Shown here: in pieces, positions 50,236 to 59,624 of the stretch
Layout: each line of letters starts with the position of its first letter
Position numbering within the stretch: position 1 is the first letter of the stretch
Assembly: GCA_030248135.1 (NCBI GenBank)
Contig: JASANC010002039.1
Span: 62,001 to 126,000 of the forward strand
Reading direction: 5' to 3'
From: Theristus sp. LFF4_11
Lineage: Eukaryota; Nematoda; Chromadorea; Monhysterida; Xyalidae
DNA length: 64,000 nt
Notes under the pieces: generated by a model
The model's database searches: none
The model's input: only the letters and a program-made list of their open reading frames with translations
What the model was told of the DNA's origin: nothing
Translations under genes and position numbers: made by a program

Positions 50236-52788
50236 TCAGCATAATAAAACAGTCAAGACAACAATGACATAATAGATAGCAATGTACAAATCAAGAGTGA
50301 AATATTGCAGCCAAAAAACAGCTTCGCCTCCAGGTCGCCGTCGTTCGAGTTTATGACCGTGCCTGATTGCATATTCCAGCCACCAAAGATACTGCTCGTT
50401 TAACAAACCCGAATTTGCGTCCAATAGCATTTCTCGATATTTTTGTGCACGCCGTTGAAAACTGAAAGAATCATAGCAAGGTCGTTCGAAAATAATCAAC
50501 TTGGTAATTAAAAAGAGAATTTAAAAAAATGTCAATCACCACCAACCCTTCGTCCGTCAATAACTGCTTCACCTTCTGCTCAATTAATTGCCTGGTAATT
50601 TCATGTTTCTCTACTTTCAGGCCCAACCCTTTTGTGACTAATCTGGCGGCTGAAGCATGATGGTCAAATGCCATCGGCATAACTGTAACAAGAAACAGTT
50701 ACTCTATTTATTAGTAAGCATTGTGCAAAATGGAGTCATGCTCAACCTCACCGAGCATTGGAATTCCGTGCGTAAGTGCTTCAACAGTTGTCAGCTGGCC
50801 ACCGTGGCTGATCAACAATTTCGTACGCTCATGGCCTGATTGTTTTCAACTAAATTGGTTTTACACGTTGACAATCTTCAGACAGTAGTTGCTGAACTCA
50901 CCAAAGAGATGTATCAAATTTACCCAGTCCGCTACATGCACATGTTTATAATGTTCGAGTTCCCGCAAGTTGTCCTTTTCTAGTTTCCGCCACACAATTC
51001 GATGATCAGTCATGCTGAGTGTGTGGCCGGATTTACAACGAAACACAACAAATGTAAACAATCTGGCGGGTTTTACCTAAGGAGCGCATCAAGGAAAGCA
51101 CGTTTGTAATGAAGTGGCATCTCAGATTGTCCACCGAGCGTTGTCAGAGTAAAAATCAATGTTCCATTTGAAGATCGATCAAATACAATTTCGGGCAATG
51201 CCTAATTTATGGCATTGAAGACAATGAGATTTTAGTTCAGTTTAAATATGTCACTGTTACAACCTTTTCCGTTGGCGATGATATAAGTGGTTTGTCGTTG
51301 CCGTCAATCAAAAGCATTGAATATGGTCGGGCAAACTCCAGAAATCTGCTTTGTCCAGTGAACATAAGCACCGGTGCATGAAGGACGTTCTTCCAACCAA
51401 TCCATATCGTGATGATTGCTTCGCACAGCCACCAGTAGACTGCAGCTAGCGCGTACTGCTCAAAAATATTGCCGATGCGCTAAAGAAAAAGAGAATAAAT
51501 GCTAAAGAAACTAGCAAAACACAATTTTTTTGGCTTGCCTACTCATGGTGTCTTACACTTCTCTGGTGCACTGCAGAATAAAACTAAACTGAACTGAACT
51601 GACAATTTCAAAAAAGTAAAACAGACCTGAAAGAAACTCATGTGATCCGTGTAGCGACCAATTACGGACGGCACATAACTCATTGGTGCTGGCGTTGAAG
51701 CAGCTTGATCCAGCCAGTACGCACTCGGTGACGGAGTTGTCGAAACGTAAGCGGCGCCTCAACATACAGTAACGATTTCTTCACTATTTAAGGAACAAAC
51801 AAGAAAAAGCAAGACAACTAACCAATCTGATTCGCAACTATCCAGCCGCATGGATTCACCATGGCATCAATAATCATCAAATCGTAGCTTTCTAGTCTGA
51901 GTCGTTCCAACAGTTGTGGATTTTGACTCAGTGAGGTGCATGGTTCAATGCCAACAAAGAACCCCGTCGTCATAAACGCAGCATAGTCAAAGTACCTCTC
52001 CGGGGCTTTCCAAACCAAACCGTCAATCTAGGGGTTGAAAAAATGCAATACAACATAGTGGCACCAAAAATAGGCACGGAACAAAAAACAACGTCTATTT
52101 TGTGGTATAATCTGTAGAGGTTGTGCCAAATTTTTTTCTCTAGACGATCTAACATTTCATTGTAAAAAACCTAAACAAAATCTTAACATAAGGACACATT
52201 TTTGTCTTTTCCATTTTTATGTTTTAAATCCCGTTTTTGTTCAAAAAAAGAAAAAACTTTTGGTTGTTCCTTACCGTGTCTAGTATCCATTCACGACGTT
52301 CATGGTGATAATCAATCACAGAAACGCCTTTCGGCGTGGGCAAGCTCAACATTCGTTCTACTGCTGGCCATCTTAAAAATCTTCAGATTGAAAGAGAGCC
52401 AAACAAAGCCACATGAATTTCTTCTGTGGTTTTCTTATGCACTCGTGATGATGAGTCAGAAAGTGTAGACATGAAAGTTGCAGACGAACTACGGTACAGT
52501 TAATCTGTTTAATATATACCACTAGCTGATTGGTTGGTTGCACACACTTGATGCATGCATTCTGTGCAGGCAGCTAGTTGGGTATATTATCCAGATGGAC
52601 TGCAGGGAAAGTCATTACATCACTGCGAACCTTAATAAAGTAACGTTGTGACCGCGAGCAGCTAATGCTTTCGCAAACTCGTAATGCATTCGGGCATGGC
52701 TCTTGACAAACGCGTGTGGCATCACTAACACTTTGCCGGCTTCCACCAACTTTACTGCTGCGATTGCGAAAAGATAAAACAAGAGCAT
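50236..52788 (-). CDS. UDP-glycosyltransferase (UGT), 11 exons, 522 aa
   Basis: A family-1 glycosyltransferase that moves a sugar from a UDP-sugar to a lipophilic acceptor; expected in the ER membrane facing the lumen. Exons, 5' to 3': 52631-52788, 52275-52371, 52093-52170, 51823-52027, 51627-51757, 51264-51479, 51077-51201, 50902-51014, 50752-50835, 50547-50682, 50236-50461; phases match, though the end of exon 3 could be 52090. A signal peptide (MLLFYLFAIAAV) precedes KVLVMPHAFVKSHARMHYE, where His31 is the likely catalytic base. The UDP-sugar signature is KLLISHGGQLTTVEAL, THGIPMLG, then MPMAFDHHASAARLV (about 379-418). A C-terminal membrane segment ends the protein at VVLTVLLC. Two oddities: the donor-contact pair reads Asp-His rather than the usual Asp-Gln, and there is no cytoplasmic dilysine tail. 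It is convergent with the DEG/ENaC gene, with 80 bases between stop codons. Confidence 0.93.
50243..50248 (+). terminator. Possible AATAAA signal of the DEG/ENaC gene
   Basis: AATAAA 88 bases after the channel stop codon, overlapping the last coding bases of the UGT gene on the other strand. It is the first canonical signal downstream. Confidence 0.5.
52520..52590. mobile_element. Partial MITE with CTGATTGGTTG and GCATGCATTCTGTGCAGG
   Basis: Shares AGCTGATTGGTTGG and GCATTCTGTGCAGGCA, in the same order, with the fuller element at 56.12 kb. One arm is missing. It lies in the first intron of the UGT gene. Confidence 0.45.
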
Positions 52789-52805
52789 TATTTAACGTTG
52801 AGTTG

Positions 52806-52841
52806 CTGAAGCATGCATACCAGTGATGTGCGCTGTACGTC
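52806..52841 (-). promoter_or_regulatory. Possible trans-splice or 5'-UTR acceptor for the UGT gene
   Basis: A ctttttttcag on the minus strand (acceptor at 52841) and a second gcttcag (52806-52812) precede the UGT start codon by about 50 and 17 bases. Nematode genes often receive a spliced leader at such sites. An ordinary 5'-UTR intron is the alternative. Confidence 0.3.
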
Positions 52842-53292
52842 TGAAAAAAAGTAACACCAGTGAGATGAAACCGTAAAGTGAAAACGTTGTTGGAATCAAC
52901 ATGCAGTGCCGATATGATCAGTACCGACTTTTTACATACTTTATTGACCTTGCAACAAAATATATTTTAAACACTGCATGAATATTTCAACGGACCAAAT
53001 CAAATTCGCTATCGTTGACGTTGCGCAAAAGCTGTGAGTGCAATGTTCAGTTTGTCCTGTGTCTTGGTTTTTTCAACCAAAAATCTGCGTGTTCAGCGCA
53101 AAATCAATCAATTTCAGTAAAATTCAAGACAACGCTTTGCGCGTGCACGTGATCTGCTTTGAATTAAAACGTGTGTTAAAGTTGTTGGTTGGTTTTTTTG
53201 AAATTGAAACTTCAAAATACTTTCACCAAAACGTCTCCATTTCAAGATTAATGAAAACGATTAGTATCATTGTTCACGCTTGACAAACGATA

Positions 53293-55678
53293 TCACTCTG
53301 GTGCGAGTCCCGCATGTCCACAATGAGCGATCCGTCGAATGCGTGACGCGCACAAGGCCGCTTTCACGGGCACATCGAGGTGTCGTCCCTGGAGCAAGGT
53401 CGCGTGACACAAGTGCTCGCACGTGCCCGTCACTCGATTCGCGTTGCAGCAGCCGCGCACGTCCGTGCCGCCGGCCAGGCACCGAAAAACGACCGCGTGC
53501 GGACGCTCCTGACGACATCGACCGAACAGGCCAACGGCAGCGGCTAGCTGAAACGATTTTGCTCACCACTAACCACCAAATCATTCGGATCATTGGACAC
53601 CGTTTCACTTACTCTACGCTGACTCAGTCCATAATTGCAAAGATAAAGGGAGCATTGCTCGGTTAGACCGTTCGCACGGCAACATCGTCGGAAAATGTTG
53701 TCGGCTTCCGCCTTCGGCACACAGGGGTTGAAGTGCGGTGGACGTCCGCAGTCCTGCAACGAGTTCACTCTGTGAATGAAAACTGCTTGGAGCAATAAAA
53801 AAACATGTTCTACATTTCTTAGAAACCCTGATCTGTAACTGAAAATGAAACAAGGAAAGTCATACTTTCAAAGGTGGAAGCGTGGTCGCAGCGGTAGCCG
53901 GCGCAATAGCGAACGTTTTCTGTTCGTGCTGTTGGAAGAATGCCGAATCATCTGCTTGATCGGATTCAAAGTCCAGATTTGAGTATTGATCTTCAGTCAT
54001 TTCTCTGTCCGTTCTTGGCGACGTTGGAATGTGTTTCGCCATTTTCATGTCGCTCGGGAGTTTGCTGGGCCTCGAATTTACGAATGCACAAATGAATCAA
54101 TTATAATTTACCATTGATGAAGGTTGCAATATTGAACAATACAGATGCGAAATGTACATGATTCCGGCGAGGTGACATCGCATGATTCGCTCGTACCACT
54201 GGCCGCAGACGACCATGGCCAGCTGAAGGTCGCCTCGAAACTGCGTCGGTTGACAAAGTGCGAGGCATTTCGTTGGAACACCGCCAGCCTTGCAGCACAT
54301 TCGGTTGTCGGCGTTCGCAGCTGCACACTTCAGGATTCGACGAAACGTGTAACTTTCACAGGGGCCGCGCCGTCGGGTGGCCGTAAGAAACTTCAAACAT
54401 GCTGTTCATTGAAATCAATTATAGAAATGATATAAACTATCTGACAACTTACAATGTGAAGGAAAAAGAAAAACTTTGTTGAGGATGAACTAACCGGCGG
54501 AAGGGAAGAAAGAGGGCCGCGCCGTCGGAGAATTTTGGCCAGTAAGAACAATATTAAACCACACGAAGTGATTTTTGGTAAATAAATTCTAAGTGATTTT
54601 TTATTTTTGTTTAGACTTGCTTGCAGTGCCTTGTGTAGGTTCCTAATCCTAAGCAAGCGATAGGAAGGCACAAACATGCTGTTCATTGAAATCAATTATA
54701 GAAATGATATAAACTATCTGACAACTTACAATGTGAAGGAAAAAGAAAAACTTTGTTGAGGATGAACTAACCTGACGATATGACAGATTGTAATGACATG
54801 CTTCTTCGGCGCACGAAAAGTCCAGACGATGATCGGTGCAGCATTTCTCAAACTGAATGTCTGCTTCTTTTGTCGTCAAGCATGGATTGTAATGCGGTGG
54901 TGAACCACACTGAAAGGGTGAGAATTGAAAAAAAACATAAAACGTGACGAACGGATTTCACACTGTTTTAAGAGTTTCACAGAAATATAAGAAACCGAAT
55001 TTTGGCCTTTGGTACAGAAAAACAAATGGAACGGATTGGAACTGAAAGATGGGATATGACATTGGTACACAGATTCACGCACAAAGCTAATCTAATTGAA
55101 AATCAATGATCGAATATCAGCTTTCAAATACATAGCACGAGACTCAAATAACCTTTACTTTTGGGTTTTAGTTTTAAAAACGTTGTGCGTAATTTTTACA
55201 GCAAAGATTGTAAAAAAACAAATTACAGATTTTTTTGAAATTTATGTTCGCCCCACTTTATTAGGGTTGCGAGTGTCATCTTGGTTGTCGTCTTCTTCTG
55301 CGTAGTAAAAATGGGCAAGTTCCGGGTCTAGCTTTTCAAACTGTCGGATGGTTTCCTGGCTTTCGTAACTTTCGTCAAAGTCGCAAGTGAATCCACCACA
55401 AACTGTGGGACAGACAGTGCTGTGCGTTGCGGATGTGTCGCAGCACTCCGTTGGCGATAGAAATGTGCAGTAACCTTGAAGAAATGTCATTCGTTAAAAA
55501 CCAAAAACAAAAGGAACTTTTGAATTCGTTTCGTATCCAACAGAAACGGCTTTTCGATATCTAATTTTATAAACTGACCGGGCTCTTTGTTGCACAAGAC
55601 TTCTTTGACCATGAAAGTCAAAATCAATAATAGCAGTTGCCCGTTTGAGCTCTTTTCACAAGTTAATGCAGTCAACAT
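53293..55678 (-). CDS. Secreted protein with two DB modules, 7 exons, 427 aa
   Basis: The DB module is a twelve-cysteine domain of unknown function found in nematode secreted and surface proteins. Exons, 5' to 3': 55579-55678, 55257-55474, 54772-54909, 54158-54390, 53866-54064 (or 54070), 53613-53753, 53293-53547; phases match. A hydrophobic segment LLLLILTFMV near residues 17-26 suggests secretion. Exon 2 holds a separate Cys-rich start (TECCDTS...CPTVCGGFTCDF) and an acidic stretch. DB module 1 is split over exons 3 and 4: CGSPPHYNPC, FEKCC, then MCCKAGGVPTKCLALC and MRCHLAG. Module 2 is split at the same place over exons 6 and 7: CGRPPHFNPC, FRRCC, then RGCCNANRVTGTCEHLC and AHCGHAG. The shared exon structure says the second module arose by exon-pair duplication. 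Weak points are the GTGGGG donor of exon 2 and the GTACAT donor of exon 4, both chosen to satisfy phase. Confidence 0.85.
54394..54772 (-). repeat. Perfect 102-bp direct repeat of an intron, with an insertion between
   Basis: 54394-54495 and 54671-54772 are identical over 102 bases. The copy begins at the donor of exon 3 (GTTAGTTCATCC) and runs to GCATGTTTG just before the exon 4 acceptor, so the whole original intron appears duplicated. Between the copies lie a foldback arm and a second copy of CCGACGGCGCGGCCC, a stretch that also occurs at the start of exon 4. Confidence 0.9.
54530..54662. mobile_element. Truncated foldback arm
   Basis: Sequence from GAGAATTTTGGCCAGTAAGA through AACAATATTAAACCACACG to GTTCCTAATCCTAAGC matches one arm and part of the core of the foldback element at 17.4-17.6 kb, with about 90 percent identity by eye. 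The second arm is absent. Confidence 0.75.
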
Positions 55679-56115
55679 TATTTTGAATCATGGCGAACGA
55701 AACCAGAAGTTAATTTGAAAGCAAAAAATACTCAAAGCAACCACAGTGACATCTGACATGTTTCAAGTGAGTTAGTGGGTGCACCTACGTAATAAGAAAT
55801 AACGCATGTCAAACGTGACAACTTTGCCAAATAAAAAAGTACAATTGCAGTCTATTGTCATGCAAGAAGTGGAAACTAATTTCTTGTCGAAAAATGCTGA
55901 TTATCGTCAGAAAACGTCTCCTTTTTGCATGCTGTGCTGAAAAATTGTTTAATAGAACTTGTGCGATAAACTGATAAGGTGTGTCTAATAACTTGCTAAA
56001 TGATTCGTTGCATAGTGCACTGAAAGTTGAAATTGACACCGGTGTGACATTGAGTTACATTATTTTGTATTATCATTTATTTTGGTATCGAGACTAGACT
56101 CAATACAGTCTAACT

Positions 56116-56264
56116 CTAAATTATAGGAAATCACCTGATTGGTTGGGATTACGGTATACATGCATTCTGTGCAGGCATTGCTGTGGGGGGCGGGTGGAGT
56201 TTGGTTTGCAAAGATAGCATGCTTACCGTAATCCTAATCAATCAGCTGATTCCCTATAATTTAG
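56116..56264. mobile_element. MITE with CTAAATTATAGG ends
   Basis: Inverted arms of about 48 bases (CTAAATTATAGGRAATCA, then CTGATTG, GGATTACGGTA, GCATGC) enclose a 50-base core with GCATTCTGTGCAGG. Total 149 bases. Related pieces are at 52.5 and 56.47 kb. Confidence 0.75.
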
Positions 56265-56689
56265 TTGAACAGTTGAAGAGTCTTTTAAAGAACTGAACAG
56301 TAATGAAAAGTGAAATTCACTGTTCAAAACATCATTCACTATTCACGTTTTACTGTTCACTTTTCACTGTTCACTACACTATTCATTTTTATAAAACTCG
56401 TCTTTTCGCGGAACAGTGAAAAAGTAAATAAAAATGTTCAACTATAATCGGACTAGATAATTTGGAGCATTAGCTGATTGGCTGGTGCATTACCGTAATC
56501 AGATTCAAACGCGGGCCGTTCAAATTGCATTTTGCTTTTTTGAAATTTTTAATTTTTTGAGTGATTGTGTTGATGAATGTTTGGATTTTTAATGGACAAA
56601 ACTTGTTTATTGTTTATGAAATTCAGAAACATAAAAAATAAGGCGAATTATTATTTTTTTTTTCGGAAAAAAAGAACGACGGCGACGGT

Positions 56690-57124
56690 GACAAATGGGT
56701 TGGGGAGGGGCCGCGGGGGGGCGCATGTGACTTTGGGGGGGGCGGTCAAAATTTTGAAATTTGATAGATAAATAGCTGAAACGCTAAAAGGCTATAAAAA
56801 CAGCAAAATAATGCTAAAAATACACTAAAAATCAAGTATTAACGCGTATTTTACCTAAAATTAGCGAAATTTTTAAGAAATACGAACAAAAATAGTCAAT
56901 TTTGGTCAAAAATTGGCTTATTTTACGTCTTCGAAGACAAATTTTTTTAGATACCGTAAAGTCTTGCATATAAGGTCTCCTTATATAAATTTGAAAATCA
57001 AAAATTTCTGGAAAAAAGTGGAATTTCGTGTGACAACCTTATAAGTGGGGGAGGTCTTATAAAGGGGGGGGCGGCCCCCCACAGGGCCCGCCCGCCCCAG
57101 GCCCCCCTAGAACAACTATGGGTT
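56690..57124. mobile_element. Foldback element copy, reverse orientation
   Basis: Reverse complement of the family at 8.4 and 58.1 kb, ending TAGAACAACTATGGG. It contains GTCTTCGAAGAC, CCTAAAATTAGCGAAATTTT and CAAAATTTTGAAATTTGATA-type sequence and is bounded by G/C homopolymers. Confidence 0.6.
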
Positions 57125-58109
57125 AGGGGCTTTAAAAAAAAATTCTAATTTTTTTTGTTTAAAAAAAATTTGGATTTTTTTTCAAATTAAAAAAAATTTG
57201 AAAATTTTTCTTTTACTTTGCTCTGAAAATTCGATTTATGGCATAATTTTTTGAAAGTTCAAACCAAATTTTCTTCCCAACTTCTTTGTGTGCTTAGGTA
57301 CATGTCATTATTTGGTCATTTTGACCGACGTACTCCATGTTTTTTGATTTGGATGACTTCTAGGGTCAATTTTTAGCGTTGAAATGACTTAACTGAATTG
57401 AAATATCGTTTCAGAATTTGTTTTGTTGCAACTTCGAACATGTTTTTCAGTCGGTAGGCCATGAGATGAACATGATATCTTGTTGATTGGCGTATGTTAT
57501 AGGTCTACAATGGAGTTGTGCGATATATTGTCAAACAATTGGAGCGTAGGGTTTTGGTCAATACCACATCACACGACCGTTTTTCAGATACCCGATAACA
57601 TGGCCACACTAAACTAACGTGTTAAACTTGCGTCTGTCAGTTGCCCGCAACGTAATCGCAAAATCATGGTACGTGTTTTCGATACGATGATGATGAAGAG
57701 TGGGCTCTGGCCATGTGGCAGATAGCATAGCTGGTTGAACCTGAAAGTAAGTGTCTTGGGGAGGGGGCGACCGGTCGACAGGGGTTGCCGACTTAGCTAC
57801 AGCAAACAGGAATTTTTGAACACAGTCAAATTTTGGTAATTTTCTAAAGAGGAACAACTAAGAACGGTTCAATATTCAAGTACACGTCAAAGATTGTCCT
57901 GTTTTACTGTTGAAAATGCAACTTTCCCTCTATGAAATGGACATAATTTCAATAAAACACGATTTTCGCTCTTATAGTTTTCCGGATCGTTCTGAAAATA
58001 GTCTGTAGCTGAACTCAGCTCGACGAGACGTTTCGAACGAACCTAACTTTTTTTTCTAAAACTTCTAAAAAAATTAAATTTTTTTTAATTAAAAAAATCC
58101 GGATTTTTC

Positions 58110-58545
58110 CCCCTGCGCCCCCCCCCGCCCCCCCCAAAATTTTCAAATCTATCTCTATCAGACAGGTTTTTTCCGGCTCAGCTATTATCTACCAGACCTA
58201 TCTAAAAAAATTTCTCAGCCAGCTATCTATCTGAAAATTTTTGTCTTCGAAGACATAAAATGAGTCAATTTTTGACCAAAATTGACCATTTTTGCTTGTA
58301 ATTCTTGAAAATTTCGCTAATTTTAGGTAAAATACGCGTTTATACTTGATTTTTAGTGTATTTTTAGCATTATTTTGCTGTTTTTATTTAGCGTTTTAGC
58401 TATCTATCTGTCTAATTTCAAAATTTTGACCGCCCGCCCGCCGCGACCCCCCTCAAAATTTTCCAGCTATCTATCTGGAAAATTTGCTCCAGCTATCTAT
58501 TATCGCCACCCCCCCCCCAACCCCTCGGCTCTGGAACAACTATGT
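58110..58545. mobile_element. Foldback element copy, forward orientation
   Basis: Aligns over most of its length with the inverse of 56690-57124. The two copies and the A/T-rich 1 kb between them form a large inverted structure of about 1.85 kb, which may itself be one composite element. Ends GGAACAACTATG. Confidence 0.6.
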
Positions 58546-58589
58546 GTGTAGGGCCATTTATTTTGTGTTGGGCCATTCACTCTGTCTTG

Positions 58590-59303
58590 GGTCTAGGGTT
58601 GTTAAACAAAAATGAAAATTTAAAAAAAAAAGTGATTAAAAAAAACAAAAATGCCGATTAAAAAAAAAAAAAAATTCGAAAAATTTTCCTCTAATGTGCT
58701 CTGAAAACCTCAATTTTGGCACAATTTTTGGAAAGTTCAACAAAAATTTTCTTTGATTATACCTCGTAAAACCTTTAGCAGTCGATTTTGGGCCGTTTTA
58801 CCGACTGATTTTAGGCTTCGACAACATCTGCGATGAAGTTTTTGAGCGTCCCAAAGCTTAGCCTACCATTTCCGATGCAGATAAGGTGACGATTCGTCTC
58901 GCAGAGCGTCCGATTGTGCTCGCTGCTCCGTTTGCAAGCGCTACGTTGTCTGGTTGCTGCTTCGTGTCGTGTCGTCGCGACACCATCAGAAGAATTGATC
59001 GAATTTCAAGGCGGTATGTTTGTCTTCACTTTAGCATTAGCTTAGCTGGGGACAATTAGTGACGTTTTGGAGGTCAAAACACAAGAAGAGGCATGGTGAC
59101 GGTTTGGAAAAGGGGTAATTGAGGTCACCAAAACAAAATCTGCAAAGTTCCGCCATACGGGAGTCATTCGGGAGGCGCTTGCATATCACATGTGGTTCTT
59201 CAGACTCCCTGATTGATTTAGCACAACTTTGATTTTTGAAATTTAAAAAAAAAAATTTAAAAAAAAAACAAAAATGACGATTTTTGTTTTTTTTAACAAC
59301 CCT
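58590..59303. mobile_element. Element with TAGGGTTGTTAAA inverted ends
   Basis: The ends TAGGGTTGTTAAACAAAAAT and its inverse at 59277-59303 enclose about 660 bases without a long open frame. It interrupts a local repeat of CATTTATTTTGTGTTGGGCC that is found on both sides (58.555 and 59.31 kb). Confidence 0.6.
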
Positions 59304-59624
59304 ACTTGGGTCATTTATTTTGTGTTGGGCCATTTATTTTGTCTTGAGCCACGCATTAGTAAAGAGCGCCATTTTTTGTTGTGTCAAAAAAATCTCGAGT
59401 TAAAAAAGATTTAAAAAAAATTAAAAAGACCCTAGACGTACGTAAAGAGAAGAGACAACACACCTAGCAGAGCAGCAGAGTAGCGCAACGTTGCAATTGA
59501 CGACTACGACAAGTTGGCTGCGCGACAAAACGAGGACTGAGGGCGCAGGCATTACGCAACAAAATACAAATATAATCATTGAACGTGTGACAGATAACCA
59601 AAAATCGCCCAGACGAAAGTCAAA

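Larger units (their letters stand above)
55679..59624. other. Intergenic stretch between divergent genes, repeat-rich
   Basis: Lies between the starts of the minus-strand DB gene and the plus-strand LUC7L3 gene, so it should hold both promoters. No exon is supported. It holds short TTCACTGTTCAC-type reiterations (56.29-56.40 kb), a MITE and three foldback-type elements. Much of 57.1-59.4 kb is A/T homopolymer runs. Confidence 0.5.

Noticed and set aside
54097..54157. Stop-terminated end of the DB protein after module 1
   Set aside because: A GTACAT donor at 54157 joins the linker exon in phase 2 and leads to a second intact DB module, though an ending here as a short isoform remains possible.
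56290..56420. TTCACTGTTCAC reiterations as a regulatory array
   Set aside because: The units are irregular and short, with no recognised binding site; simple slippage explains them.
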